Part shown: positions 1 through 8,686 of the stretch, piece by piece
Position numbering within the stretch: position 1 is the stretch's first letter
Layout of the letters: each line of letters begins with the position of its first letter
NCBI RefSeq assembly: GCF_036241575.1
Contig: NZ_CP108455.1
Coordinates: 6,865,001-6,929,000 of the forward strand
Direction: 5' to 3'
DNA from: Streptomyces sp. NBC_01267
Lineage (GTDB): Bacteria; Actinomycetota; Actinomycetes; Streptomycetales; Streptomycetaceae
Length of the DNA stretch: 64,000 bases
The notes under the pieces: model-generated
Databases searched by the model: none
The model's input: only the letters and a program-made list of their open reading frames with translations
What the model was told of the DNA's origin: nothing
Position numbers and translations under genes: made by a program

Positions 1-1
1 G

Positions 2-1615
2 ATCCTCGCCCCGGCGGACGGCCGGGTACAGGTGCTGTGCGGACAGGGCGTCGCCCCCGCGGGTGCCACCGTCGCCCACTACCGCTCGCTCGGGCTCGAC
101 CTCGTTCCCGGCACCGGACCGCTGGCCGCCGCGGTGCCCGGCGCCTTCGACGCCTGGATGCTGCTGCTGCGCGACCACGGCACCAAGTCCCTCGCCGAGG
201 TGCTGAAGTACGCCGTGGGGTACGCCGAGGACGGACATGCCCCGGTCGAACGCATCGGCCTGACCGTCGAGTCCGTACGCGAACTCTTCGAGAGCGAGTG
301 GCGTTCCTCCGCCGACGTGTACCTGCCCGGCGGGAAGTCCCCCGCGCCGGGCGAGCTGTTCCGCAACCCCGCGCTCGCCGCGACCTGGCGCCGGGTGATC
401 GCCGAGGCCGAGGCGGCGTCCGGCGACCGGGCCGGGCAGATCGACGCGGCCCGGACGGTCTGGCGCGAAGGCTTCGTCGCCGAGGCGCTGGTACGCCAGG
501 CGGCCAGGCCCACCCTGGACACCAGCGGCAAGCGGCACACCGGCACCCTCACGGCGGCCGACCTCGCCGGGTGGTCCGCGACGTACGAGGAACCCGCGAC
601 GTACGACTGGAACGGCTGGACCCTGTGCAAGGCCGGCGGCTGGAGCCAGGGCCCGGTCCTCCTCCAGCAGTTGGCGATCCTCCCGCCGGAGCTTCCGCTC
701 TACGGATCCGCCGAGTACGTCCACCTCCTCGTCGAGGGCTGCAAGCTCGCGATGGCCGACCGGGAAGCCTGGTACGGCGACGCCGCCGGCGTACCGCTCG
801 ACACGCTGCTCTCCGCCCCGTACAACACGGAGCGCCGCGCCCTCGTCACCGACCGGGCCTCGCACGAACTGCGCCCCGGCAGCCCCGGGGGCCGCGAGCC
901 GCGGCTCAGCAGGCAGGCCACCGCCGTCGCCGCTGGTGAGCCCGGCTTCGACGCGTTGGGCATCCCGGCCGCCGGGGCGGGGGAGCCGACCGTCGCCCGG
1001 GACGGCGCCACCCGGGGCGACACCTGCCACCTCGACATCGTCGACCGCTGGGGCAACATGATCTCCGCGACCCCGAGCGGCGGCTGGCTCCAGTCCAACC
1101 CGGTCGTCCCCGAACTGGGCTTCCCGCTCGGCACCCGGCTCCAGATGGCCTGGCTGGACGAGGGGCTGCCGAACTCCCTCACCCCCGGCTGCCGCCCGCG
1201 CACCACCCTCACCCCGTCCCTGGCACTGCGCGACGGGGTCCCGGTGCTCGCCTTCGGTACGCCGGGCGGCGACCAGCAGGACCAGTGGCAGCTGCACTTC
1301 TTCCTCGCGGTGGCGCTCGGCGCGACCGTACGGGGCGGCCTCGACCTGCAAGGCGCCATCGACGCCCCGAACTGGCACAACGACTCGTTCCCCGGTTCCT
1401 TCCACCCCCGCACCATGCGGCCCGGCAGCGTCACGGTCGAGTCCCGCATCGGGCAGGACGTCATCGACGAGCTGCGCCGCCGCGGCCACGACGTGACGGT
1501 CGGCGACGCCTGGTCGGAAGGCAGGCTGTGCGCGGTCGCCCGGGATCCCGGAACCGGCGTACTGAGCGCTGCGGCGAACCCCAGGGGAATGCAGGGTTAC
1601 GCCGTCGGTCGCTGA
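2..1615 (+). CDS. Gamma-glutamyltransferase family protein, 5' end missing
   Basis: The reading frame is open from the first bases of the window, so the N-terminus (probably under 100 residues) lies outside it. Family members are Ntn hydrolases that cleave or transfer gamma-glutamyl groups, and self-cleave before a Thr that becomes the nucleophile. That junction is visible as GDTCHLDIVDRWGN, with the candidate Thr codon at 1022-1024. It is followed by a PGG motif (TPGGDQQDQW) where the family has the conserved Gly-Gly of the active site. The usual Thr-Thr/Ser after cleavage is Thr-Cys here. Function as a true glutathione hydrolase rather than a related acylase or cephalosporin-acylase-like enzyme is not settled by sequence alone. 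It is followed 41 bp later by a phosphatase gene. Confidence 0.85.
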   Translation: MLAPADGRVQVLCGQGVAPAGATVAHYRSLGLDLVPGTGPLAAAVPGAFDAWMLLLRDHGTKSLAEVLKYAVGYAEDGHAPVERIGLTVESVRELFESEWRSSADVYLPGGKSPAPGELFRNPALAATWRRVIAEAEAASGDRAGQIDAARTVWREGFVAEALVRQAARPTLDTSGKRHTGTLTAADLAGWSATYEEPATYDWNGWTLCKAGGWSQGPVLLQQLAILPPELPLYGSAEYVHLLVEGCKLAMADREAWYGDAAGVPLDTLLSAPYNTERRALVTDRASHELRPGSPGGREPRLSRQATAVAAGEPGFDALGIPAAGAGEPTVARDGATRGDTCHLDIVDRWGNMISATPSGGWLQSNPVVPELGFPLGTRLQMAWLDEGLPNSLTPGCRPRTTLTPSLALRDGVPVLAFGTPGGDQQDQWQLHFFLAVALGATVRGGLDLQGAIDAPNWHNDSFPGSFHPRTMRPGSVTVESRIGQDVIDELRRRGHDVTVGDAWSEGRLCAVARDPGTGVLSAAANPRGMQGYAVGR

Positions 1616-1656
1616 GCGGGCCCCCGCCCGTCACTGCCGTGTGCTGAGATGGACAC

Positions 1657-2484
1657 ATGATCGAACAACTCCTGACGAGGGACTTCTCCGATGTCGAGGC
1701 GGCGGTCCGCGAGGCCGCCGCCGCCGAGATCCTGCCGCGTTTCCGGCAGCTCGCCGCCCACGAGATCGCCGAGAAGAGCGGCCCGCACGACCTGGTGACC
1801 GTGGCCGACCGCGGCGCCGAGGAACACCTCACCGCCTCCCTGACCGCGCTGCTGCCGGGCTCGGTGGTGGTCGGTGAGGAGGCCGTCGCCGCCGACCCGT
1901 CCTCGTACGGAGCGGTGCGGGGCGAGGCGCCCGTCTGGATCGTCGACCCGGTCGACGGCACCCGCCAGTTCGTCCGCGGCGAACCGGGCTTCTGCACCCT
2001 GGTGGCGCTCGCCCACCGGGGCGAAGTGCTCGCCTCCTGGACGTACGCCCCCGTGCTCGACGAGATGGCCGTAGCGGTACGGGGCGGTGGCGCCCGCCTC
2101 GACGGAAAGCCGCTCGCCGCGGGCTCACCGGCTCCCGGCGCGGTGCTCGAAGTCGCCACGTCCCACCCGGACTTCACCACACCCGAGCAGAAGCGCTCCC
2201 TGCTGAACCTCCGGACCGAGGGGATCAGCACCAGGCCGTGCGGATCGGCGGGCCTGGAGTACCTGGCCGTCGCCCGTGGCGCACTCGACGCGGTCGGCTT
2301 CACCTGGGAGCTGGCCTGGGACCACGCCGCGGGCCTGCTGCTCGTGGAGGAGGCGGGCGGCGCCCATCTGACGCTCACCGGCGAGCCGTTCCGTATCACC
2401 GGTGGGAACGCGCTGCCGTTCACCGCGGCGCGGGACGCGGCCACCGCCCGCCGGGTGCACGAACTGCTCGTGGCGGGCGCCTGA
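1657..2484 (+). CDS. Inositol monophosphatase family phosphatase (HisN/SuhB-like)
   Basis: The 275-residue product has both metal-binding signatures of the FIG/IMPase superfamily: WIVDPVDGT in the middle and WDHAAGLLLVEEAGG near the C-terminus, plus the GEEA segment that supplies the first metal ligand. These Mg-dependent enzymes remove phosphate from inositol phosphate, histidinol phosphate or PAP. No histidine, inositol or sulfur gene is adjacent, so the substrate is open; actinobacterial HisN and inositol monophosphatase are the main options. The start is the ATG at 1657. An earlier ATG at 1649 is out of frame and closes at once. It is co-oriented with the upstream transferase gene. Confidence 0.8.
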   Translation: MIEQLLTRDFSDVEAAVREAAAAEILPRFRQLAAHEIAEKSGPHDLVTVADRGAEEHLTASLTALLPGSVVVGEEAVAADPSSYGAVRGEAPVWIVDPVDGTRQFVRGEPGFCTLVALAHRGEVLASWTYAPVLDEMAVAVRGGGARLDGKPLAAGSPAPGAVLEVATSHPDFTTPEQKRSLLNLRTEGISTRPCGSAGLEYLAVARGALDAVGFTWELAWDHAAGLLLVEEAGGAHLTLTGEPFRITGGNALPFTAARDAATARRVHELLVAGA

Positions 2485-2764
2485 CGCGCGGACGCACCGC
2501 CGCCCGGACGCCTGAGGTGCGCAACGCATCGCACACCGCACACCTGGGGCGCGCAACTCACCGCCCGCCGGACGCCCGCCCGGGTCCCGTCAGGGATTCC
2601 GCCGGGCACACCTCGGCCATCGGCGAGAGCAGGCCGAGGAGGCGCAGGGTGTCTGCGTGAATAGAGACGGAGCCGGGCGAGGGCGCCCGGGGCGGCCCGG
2701 GGGACCAGGACGTCCTGGGCACGTACCGGCCAAGCCCTGACGGCGCCCGCCGCCGTCCCGGCCG

Positions 2765-3568
2765 TCAGCCCCCGGAACCCAGCACCGCGCGTACGTCCGC
2801 CACCAGGGCGGCGGCCGTCTCCACCGCCGGCGCGTCCAGTGCGCCGAGCGCCGACGACACCCGCTCGGCGAAGCCCGGCGGCGTGTCCGGCAGAGCGGCG
2901 GCCGACGCCAGCGCGCCCTTCTCGTTGACGCACCACGTGCGGTGGTGGGCGTGCAGGGACTGGGCCAGGATGCCGAACGCCCGGGACAGACAGAGCGACA
3001 CGTGCAGGACGTCCCCGCTCCCCGCCGACTTGCGTGCCGCGTCCACCGAGAACTCCGCCTCCCAGGCGGCCTCCGTCAACGCGGTGCGCAGCGGCTCGGG
3101 GTAGTCATGCGTCTGCGCCCGCAGCGCGGTCAACTCCCCGGCAGGGTCGGCGAGTACGCGGCTCAGCGCCACCTCTCCGGCATACGCCGGGGACCAGAAA
3201 CCCAGCGGGTGGCCCGGCTGGATTCCCACCTCGTAGCGGCCCTCCCGGCACTGCGCCCAGACCCGCTCCACGCGGTCGAGGTCGCGCAGGATCCAGTCCA
3301 CCGCCACCCCGTCGACGGACAGCCAGGCACCGCCGTCGACCCAGGGCCCCCAACCGCCCGGACCTGCCACGTCGACCGGCCGGCCGGTGAAGTCCGCGGC
3401 GAGTGCGGTGAGCGCCGGCAGGTCCGGGCGCCCCCGGTAGTAGAGGCCCAGGTCCCAGTCCGAATCGGGGCGTTGGGTGCCCCGGGCGCGGCTGCCGCCG
3501 AGGGCCACCGCCCGGATACCGGGGAGGGTGCAGAGCCGGTCGGCCATGTCCGCGATCGTGGAGTTCAT
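2765..3568 (-). CDS. Nucleotidyltransferase domain protein
   Basis: From the ATG at 3566-3568 the product is 267 residues. Residues about 15-40 carry the DNA-polymerase-beta-type nucleotidyltransferase signature GGSRARGTQRPDSDWDLGLY, that is GS followed by a D-x-D metal pair. The rest resembles the C-terminal part of stand-alone nucleotidyltransferases such as aminoglycoside- or kanamycin-type enzymes and of minimal HEPN/MNT partners, but no HEPN partner gene is next to it. The frame extends upstream without good coding character, so the later ATG is chosen. It is divergent from the FAD oxidoreductase at 3656, with an 87-bp gap for both promoters. The substrate is unknown. Confidence 0.75.
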   Translation of the reverse strand: MNSTIADMADRLCTLPGIRAVALGGSRARGTQRPDSDWDLGLYYRGRPDLPALTALAADFTGRPVDVAGPGGWGPWVDGGAWLSVDGVAVDWILRDLDRVERVWAQCREGRYEVGIQPGHPLGFWSPAYAGEVALSRVLADPAGELTALRAQTHDYPEPLRTALTEAAWEAEFSVDAARKSAGSGDVLHVSLCLSRAFGILAQSLHAHHRTWCVNEKGALASAAALPDTPPGFAERVSSALGALDAPAVETAAALVADVRAVLGSGG

Positions 3569-3655
3569 CGGCTCCGACGCTACCCGAGACCGCGCTGTCG
3601 GTGCGCGGGAATATCCTTGGGGCCTCTTGCCATCGGCTGACAAAGGAGTCCGAAG

Positions 3656-5071
3656 GTGCCGTCGATGCTCGATGCCGTCGTCGTGGGGGCGGGACCCAAC
3701 GGACTGACCGCTGCCGTGGAACTGGCCCGCCGTGGATTCGCAGTGGAGGTCTTCGAGGCCCGGGACACCGTCGGAGGAGGTGCGCGGACCGAGGAGCTCA
3801 CGCTGCCCGGATTCCGGCACGACCCCTGCTCGGCGGTGCATCCGCTGGCCGTCAGCTCACCGGTGTTCAAGACCATGCCCCTGGCGCGGTACGGCCTGGA
3901 GTGGCTCCACCCCGAACTGCCCATGGCCCACCCCTTCGACGACGGTACGGCCGCCGTGCTGTCCCGCTCGGTCGCCGAGACCGCCGCCTCGTTCGGGCCG
4001 CGCGACGCCGGTGCCTACCGGCGACTCGTCACCCCCTTCCTCGGCAAGTGGGACACCCTCGTCAAGGACTTCATGTCCCTGCCGCTCACCGCCCTGCCGC
4101 GCGACCCGGTGACCCTCGCCCGCTTCGGACTGGTGGGCCTGCCCCCGTCGACCTGGCTGACGAAGCGCTTCCGCGACGACCGGGCACGTGCCCTCTTCGC
4201 CGGGCTCGTCGCGCACGTCATCGCCCCGCTCGACGGCTTCGCCACCGGGGCCGTCGGTCTGATCTTCGCGCTCGCCGCGCACGCGGGCGGCTGGCCGCTG
4301 CCGCGCGGCGGCTCCCAGTCCATCTCCGACGCGCTGACCGCGTACCTGCGCGATCTGGGCGGCGTGGTGCACACCGGATTCGAGGTCAAGCGGCTCGACG
4401 ACCTGCCACCGGCCCGCGCGTACGTCTTCGACACCTCACCGACGGCCGCCGCGCGCATCGCGGGCCTGGGCCGGGCGTACGACGGCTACCGGTACGGGGC
4501 GAGCGTCTTCAAGATCGATTACGCGCTGGACGGGCCGGTGCCCTGGACGGCGGAGGAGCCGCGGCGCGCCGGGACCGTGCAGGTCGGCCCCGGCAGCCGG
4601 GACATCGGCACGGCCCTGCGCCAGGCGGCGGGCGGCCGGGCCCCCGGCACACCGTTCCTGATCAGCGCCCAGCCGAGCCTGGTCGACCCCTCCCGCGCAC
4701 CCGAGGGCAAGCACGTCTTCTGGACGTACGGACATGTCCCGAACGGCTGGGACGGCGACCTCACCGAGGCCGTCGAACGACAGGTCGAGCGATTCGCCCC
4801 CGGATTCCGGGACCGGGTCCTCGCCCGCGCCACCGCGGGACCGCCCGAGCTCTTCGAGCGGAACGCGAACTACGTGGGCGGGGACATCGCCTGCGGGGCG
4901 GCCTCGGGGCTGCAACTGCTGCTGCGCCCGAAGCTGTCCCTGTTCCCGTACACGACCTCGCACCCGGCGGTGTACCTCTGCTCGTCCGCGACCCCGCCCG
5001 GCCCCGGCGTGCACGGCATGTCCGGGCACAACGCGGCGAAGGCGGTGTGGCGCAGGCTGCGCCAGGTGTGA
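3656..5071 (+). CDS. Phytoene-desaturase-like FAD-dependent oxidoreductase
   Basis: A 471-residue protein opens with the dinucleotide-binding motif [13 protein letters not shown] and the conserved [14 protein letters not shown] loop. It ends with a [14 protein letters not shown] segment that closes the FAD site in the carotenoid/retinol desaturase family. The GTG start at 3656 is preceded by AAGGAG at 3642-3647 with normal spacing; an in-frame ATG at 3665 is an alternative. No carotenoid synthase or cyclase is nearby, so a carotenoid role is not implied. Homologues of this type are common in Streptomyces as NAD(P)/FAD oxidoreductases of unknown substrate. It converges on terD with a 60-bp gap. 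Confidence 0.8.
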   Translation: MPSMLDAVVVGAGPNGLTAAVELARRGFAVEVFEARDTVGGGARTEELTLPGFRHDPCSAVHPLAVSSPVFKTMPLARYGLEWLHPELPMAHPFDDGTAAVLSRSVAETAASFGPRDAGAYRRLVTPFLGKWDTLVKDFMSLPLTALPRDPVTLARFGLVGLPPSTWLTKRFRDDRARALFAGLVAHVIAPLDGFATGAVGLIFALAAHAGGWPLPRGGSQSISDALTAYLRDLGGVVHTGFEVKRLDDLPPARAYVFDTSPTAAARIAGLGRAYDGYRYGASVFKIDYALDGPVPWTAEEPRRAGTVQVGPGSRDIGTALRQAAGGRAPGTPFLISAQPSLVDPSRAPEGKHVFWTYGHVPNGWDGDLTEAVERQVERFAPGFRDRVLARATAGPPELFERNANYVGGDIACGAASGLQLLLRPKLSLFPYTTSHPAVYLCSSATPPGPGVHGMSGHNAAKAVWRRLRQV

Positions 5072-5131
5072 GGACCGCAGTGAGGTGCCGTACCAGGCGC
5101 CCCGGGCCCGGCCAGGATCGGCCGAAAGGTC

Positions 5132-5707
5132 CTAGATGTTGACCCCGTAGTCGGAGGCGATCCCCGCGAGACCCGAGGCGTAACCCTGGCCGACGGCGCG
5201 GAACTTCCACTCGACTCCGTGCCGGTAGAGCTCGCCGAAGACCATCGCGGTCTCCGTGGAGGCGTCCTCGCTGAGGTCGTAGCGGGCCAGTTCGGCGCCG
5301 CCCGAGCGGTCGAGCACGCGGATGTAGGCATTCCGGACCTGGCCGAAACTCTGGCCGCGGGAATCGGCCTCATGGATGGAGACCGGGAAGACGATCTTCG
5401 CGACCCGCTCCGGGACCGCTGTCAGGTCGACGTGGATGGTCTCGTCGTCGCCCTCACCCTCGCCCGTGAGATTGTCCCCGGTGTGCTGGACCGAACTGTC
5501 GGGCGAGGTCAGGTTGTTGTAGAAGACGAAGTGGCTGTCGGACAGCACCTTGCTGCTCTCGTCGCACATCAGCGCGCTGGCGTCGAGGTCGTGGTCCGCG
5601 CCGGTGGTCGTCCGTACGTCCCAGCCCAGGCCGACCGTGACTGCTGCCAGTCCCGGAGCCTCCTTGCTCAGTGACACGTTGCCGCCCTTGGCCAGGCTCA
5701 GGCTCAT
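5132..5707 (-). CDS. TerD family tellurium/stress-resistance protein
   Basis: The 191-residue product has the standard length and features of the calcium-binding TerD fold: N-terminal [19 protein letters not shown], the GLGWDVRTT segment, the acidic loop [10 protein letters not shown] and a second [18 protein letters not shown] segment. TerD proteins are linked to tellurite, oxidative and phage stress and, in Streptomyces, to development. The start ATG at 5705-5707 has GGAGG six bases upstream; the longer upstream frame lacks coding character. It is divergent from the TatA/B-like gene, and the shared spacer holds a palindrome and a TTGCGCAA motif. No other ter gene is in the window, so this is a stand-alone paralogue. 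Confidence 0.92.
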   Translation of the reverse strand: MSLSLAKGGNVSLSKEAPGLAAVTVGLGWDVRTTTGADHDLDASALMCDESSKVLSDSHFVFYNNLTSPDSSVQHTGDNLTGEGEGDDETIHVDLTAVPERVAKIVFPVSIHEADSRGQSFGQVRNAYIRVLDRSGGAELARYDLSEDASTETAMVFGELYRHGVEWKFRAVGQGYASGLAGIASDYGVNI

Positions 5708-5768
5708 GATCTTCCTCCGCTGTTCTGCTGGTGGTGCGCTGTCGTCGGCTCCAACGTCCGGTGGGACG

Positions 5769-5802
5769 CTATGGTTCCATAGTTGCGCAATATCTAAAGT
5801 GT
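5769..5802. promoter_or_regulatory. Palindrome plus TTGCGCAA operator-like site in the terD/tat spacer
   Basis: A perfect inverted repeat CTATGG-TT-CCATAG at 5769-5782 directly abuts an 8-bp palindrome TTGCGCAA at 5783-5790. This is followed by TAAAGT (5795-5800), a plausible -10 box for the rightward gene. The 20-mer beginning at 5783 recurs at 6331 with 16 of 20 identical bases. Such symmetry is typical of a dimeric repressor site; the regulator is not identified. Confidence 0.5.
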
Positions 5803-5858
5803 GTTGCGGGGTGGCGGCGCAGCTCTGCCCCCGTCCCGACGGATCGAGGAGTGGCGCG

Positions 5859-6308
5859 GTGTTCTCCGATGTGGGACCCCTGGAAGTGATGACGCTGGCA
5901 GCCCTGGCCGTACTGCTCTTCGGTCCGGACAAACTGCCGGAGGTCATTCAGAAGACCGCGGACTTCCTGCGGAAGATCCGTGCGTTCTCCGAGGAGGCGA
6001 AGCGTGAGGTCCGCTCCGGACTGGGCCCCGAGTTCGAGGACTTCGAGTTCGAGGACCTTCATCCCAAGACCTTCGTCCGCAAGCAGTTGATGGGGGGCGA
6101 CGGGCTGGGGATCGACGAGATCCGCAGCGCCTTCGATCTCCGGCGGGAGGCGGCGGACGTCGCGGACGCGGTCCGGCAGGTGTCGGTGGAGGGGGAGGCG
6201 GGTGACCCGGGCAGCGGCGGCGGATCGTCGGCGCGCGTCGACCTGCGCAAGTCCGGCGACGCGACCGTCCCCGCGGAGCGCGGCGCCTTCGACTCCGAGG
6301 CGACGTAG
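5859..6308 (+). CDS. TatA/TatB-like twin-arginine translocase subunit
   Basis: The 149-residue protein starts at a GTG (5859) with GAGGAG about seven bases upstream. Its first 20 residues form one short membrane helix ([20 protein letters not shown]), followed by the FGPDKLPE hinge typical of TatA/B and an amphipathic charged helix. The C-terminal half is acidic and of low complexity. TatB/TatA proteins take part in export of folded twin-arginine substrates at the membrane. The main Streptomyces tat genes normally sit elsewhere, and no tatC is here, so this is probably an accessory TatB/TatA paralogue. It faces terD across a short divergent promoter region. Confidence 0.8.
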   Translation: MFSDVGPLEVMTLAALAVLLFGPDKLPEVIQKTADFLRKIRAFSEEAKREVRSGLGPEFEDFEFEDLHPKTFVRKQLMGGDGLGIDEIRSAFDLRREAADVADAVRQVSVEGEAGDPGSGGGSSARVDLRKSGDATVPAERGAFDSEAT

Positions 6309-6330
6309 GGGGATTCCGACAATCTCCGAC

Positions 6331-6350
6331 TTGCGCAACACATAAAATGT
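6331..6350 (+). promoter_or_regulatory. Second copy of the TTGCGCAA motif with -10 box
   Basis: TTGCGCAA at 6331-6338 is followed by TAAAAT at 6343-6348, placed seven bases before the ATG at 6355. The arrangement predicts a transcript that starts at or next to the start codon, and no Shine-Dalgarno sequence is present. The same 20-bp layout occurs upstream of the tat-like gene, suggesting joint control. Confidence 0.5.
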
Positions 6351-6354
6351 CGGC

Positions 6355-6591
6355 ATGGATATGGAGACGGAAAGCACCACGAACTGGGAGGCCGCCGTGC
6401 TTGTCGGTGGGCCCGCGAACGGACTTCAACTGCGCGTCGCCGACCGGCCGTGGGTGGTACAGGTGACCTACCCCTGCGAGCACGACTCGCCTGCGGGAGG
6501 GGCCCGGGTGCAGGCGCTGTACGTCTATCGGCGGGACCCCCGGGCCGCCGGGCAGCCGGTGCGGTACGGCTTCGACGTCGCCAGCCCCTGA
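6355..6591 (+). CDS. Small hypothetical protein, probably leaderless mRNA
   Basis: A 78-residue soluble protein with no family I recognise. It has no signal peptide, membrane segment or cysteine cluster (one Cys). It contains two Trp, and a C-terminal ALYVYRRDPRAAGQPVRYGF segment that resembles the ends of small Streptomyces proteins of unknown function. Support for coding comes from the good codon pattern, the well-placed -10 box at 6343-6348 and the clean fit between neighbours. Because the predicted transcription start coincides with the ATG, it is likely translated from a leaderless mRNA. It shares a promoter motif with the tat-like gene just upstream. Confidence 0.65.
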   Translation: MDMETESTTNWEAAVLVGGPANGLQLRVADRPWVVQVTYPCEHDSPAGGARVQALYVYRRDPRAAGQPVRYGFDVASP

Positions 6592-6633
6592 CATCGGCGC
6601 CCCGGCCCCCGCCGCACCGGGCATGATGGCCGC

Positions 6634-7155
6634 ATGACGACCATCACCCTCGTACAGGGCGACATCACGGGGCAGCGGGTCGACGCCCTCGTCAATGCCG
6701 CCAACTCCTCGCTGCTCGGCGGCGGGGGCGTCGACGGGGCGATCCACCGCCGTGGCGGCCCCGAGATCCTCGCGGAGTGCCGCAAGCTCCGCGCCTCGCA
6801 CTACGGCAAGGGGCTGCCGACCGGCCGGGCCGTCGCCACCTCCGCGGGAGAGCTGGCCGCCCGGTGGGTGATCCACACCGTGGGACCGGTCTGGTCGGGC
6901 GAGGAGGACCGCTCCGCGCTGCTCGCCTCCTGCTACCGCGAAGCACTGCGGGTGGCAGGGGAGTTGGGGGCGCGGACCGTGGCCTTCCCCGCCATTTCCA
7001 CCGGGATCTACGGGTGGCCGATGGACGACGGGGCGCGCATCGCGGTGCGCACCGTACGGGAAGCGGCGGCCGATCCGGTCGAAGAGGTACGGTTCGTGCT
7101 CTTCGACGCGTACGCCTACGGGGAATTCACCGAAGCCCTGGCTTCCCGAGGCTGA
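6634..7155 (+). CDS. Macro domain protein, O-acetyl-ADP-ribose deacetylase-like
   Basis: The 173-residue product is a single macrodomain. It begins ITLVQGDITGQRVDALVNAAN, the ADP-ribose-binding signature, with SSLLGGGGVDGAIHRRGG for the phosphate loop and FPAISTGIYGWPM later, matching the MacroD/YmdB class. These enzymes hydrolyse O-acetyl-ADP-ribose and remove mono-ADP-ribose from proteins or nucleic acids. It stands just upstream of two alkylation-repair genes in the same direction, which may be chance or a DNA-damage context. The start ATG at 6634 has no strong ribosome-binding site. Confidence 0.92.
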   Translation: MTTITLVQGDITGQRVDALVNAANSSLLGGGGVDGAIHRRGGPEILAECRKLRASHYGKGLPTGRAVATSAGELAARWVIHTVGPVWSGEEDRSALLASCYREALRVAGELGARTVAFPAISTGIYGWPMDDGARIAVRTVREAAADPVEEVRFVLFDAYAYGEFTEALASRG

Positions 7156-7204
7156 TGTCGGATTCTCGCCAGCCTCAGCGGCCGGCGTGTCCGATGCTGG
7201 AGAC

Positions 7205-8674
7205 ATGCACACCGACACCGAGCGCTGCGTACGCGCCGTCCAGTCGAAGGACGCCCGCTTCGACGGCTGGTTCTTCACTGCCGTCCTGACGACCAGGATC
7301 TACTGCCGCCCCAGCTGCCCGGTCGTGCCGCCCAAGGTCGAGAACATGACCTTCTACCCGAGCGCCGCCGCCTGTCAGCAGGCCGGGTTCCGCGCCTGCA
7401 AACGCTGCCGCCCCGACACCAGCCCCGGCTCGCCGGAATGGAACGCCCGTGCCGATGTCGTCGCCCGTGCCATGCGGCTGATCAGGGACGGCGTCGTCGA
7501 CCGTGAGGGCGTGCCCGGTCTCGCCGGGCGGCTCGGCTACTCGACCCGCCAGATCGAGCGGCAACTCCTCGCGGAACTCGGCGCCGGTCCGCTCGCGCTG
7601 GCCCGCGCGCAGCGCGCCCAGACGGCGCGGATCCTGATCGAGACGACGGACCTGCCGATGGCGGACACCGCTTTCGCCGCCGGGTTCTCCTCCATCCGCA
7701 CCTTCAACGACACCGTCCGTGAGGTCTTCGCCCTCGCTCCGGGCGAACTGCGCACCCGGGCCGCGCACGGCAAGCTGTCGCAGGCCCCCGGCGTGATAGC
7801 GCTCCGGCTCCCGTTCCGCGCCCCGCTCAACCCCGACAACCTCTTCGGCCACCTGGTGGCGACCGGCGTACCCGGCGTGGAGGAGTGGCGCGACGGCGCG
7901 TACCGCAGGACGCTCTCGCTCCCGTACGGGCACGGCATCGCCGAACTCACGCCCCGGCCCGACCACATCGGCTGTGTCCTGTCCCTGACGGACCTGCGCG
8001 ACCTCACCCACGCCATCAGCCGATGCCGCTGGATGCTGGACCTCGACGCCGACCCGGTCGCCGTGGACGGCCGGCTGCGTACCGACCCCCTGCTGGCCCC
8101 GCTGGTCGACAAGGCGCCGGGCCGCCGGGTGCCCCGTACCGTCGACGCCGCGGAGTTCGCGGTACGGGCGGTGCTCGGCCAGCAGGTGTCGACCGCCGCC
8201 GCCCGCACCCACGCCGGCCGACTCGTCGCCGCCCACGGGGTGCCCGTGGACGACCCGAGGGGCGGACTCACCCACCTCTTCCCGTCACCGCGGGCGCTGG
8301 CCGCACTGGACCCGGAGGCCCTGGCCCTGCCCCGCAGCCGGCGCACCACCCTCACCACGCTGGTCGGCGCCCTGGCCGACGGCTCACTGCGTCTGGGCAT
8401 CGACAGCGACTGGGACGAGGCCCGCGACCACCTCGTCGCGCTGCCCGGGTTCGGACCCTGGACGGTCGAGGTGATCGCGATGCGCGCCCTCGGCGATCCC
8501 GACGCCTTCCCCGCCACCGATCTGGGTGTCAGAAGGGCGGCGGGCGGCCTCGGCCTGCCGTCGACACCCGCGGCGCTCACCGCCCGCGCGGCGGGCTGGC
8601 GGCCGTGGCGCGCCTACGCCGTGCAGTATCTGTGGGCCACCGACAGTCATCCCATCAACAACATGCCCGTGTAA
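7205..8674 (+). CDS. Ada-AlkA fusion: methyl-phosphotriester sensor/regulator and 3-methyladenine DNA glycosylase
   Basis: The 489-residue protein joins three parts. Residues 1-75 form an Ada zinc domain with C34, C38, C65 and C68, the layout used to accept methyl groups from phosphotriesters. Residues about 80-185 hold an AraC-type helix-turn-helix region. Residues about 195-489 are AlkA-type glycosylase, with an HhH loop LPGFGPWTVEVIAMRALG and the catalytic Asp in ATDLGVRRA. It thus senses alkylation, likely regulates transcription and excises alkylated bases. The ATG at 7205 is preferred over an in-frame GTG at 7187. The ogt gene follows 12 bp downstream with its own SD, so the two form an alkylation-repair operon. 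Confidence 0.92.
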   Translation: MHTDTERCVRAVQSKDARFDGWFFTAVLTTRIYCRPSCPVVPPKVENMTFYPSAAACQQAGFRACKRCRPDTSPGSPEWNARADVVARAMRLIRDGVVDREGVPGLAGRLGYSTRQIERQLLAELGAGPLALARAQRAQTARILIETTDLPMADTAFAAGFSSIRTFNDTVREVFALAPGELRTRAAHGKLSQAPGVIALRLPFRAPLNPDNLFGHLVATGVPGVEEWRDGAYRRTLSLPYGHGIAELTPRPDHIGCVLSLTDLRDLTHAISRCRWMLDLDADPVAVDGRLRTDPLLAPLVDKAPGRRVPRTVDAAEFAVRAVLGQQVSTAAARTHAGRLVAAHGVPVDDPRGGLTHLFPSPRALAALDPEALALPRSRRTTLTTLVGALADGSLRLGIDSDWDEARDHLVALPGFGPWTVEVIAMRALGDPDAFPATDLGVRRAAGGLGLPSTPAALTARAAGWRPWRAYAVQYLWATDSHPINNMPV

Positions 8675-8686
8675 GGGAGTTGGACC

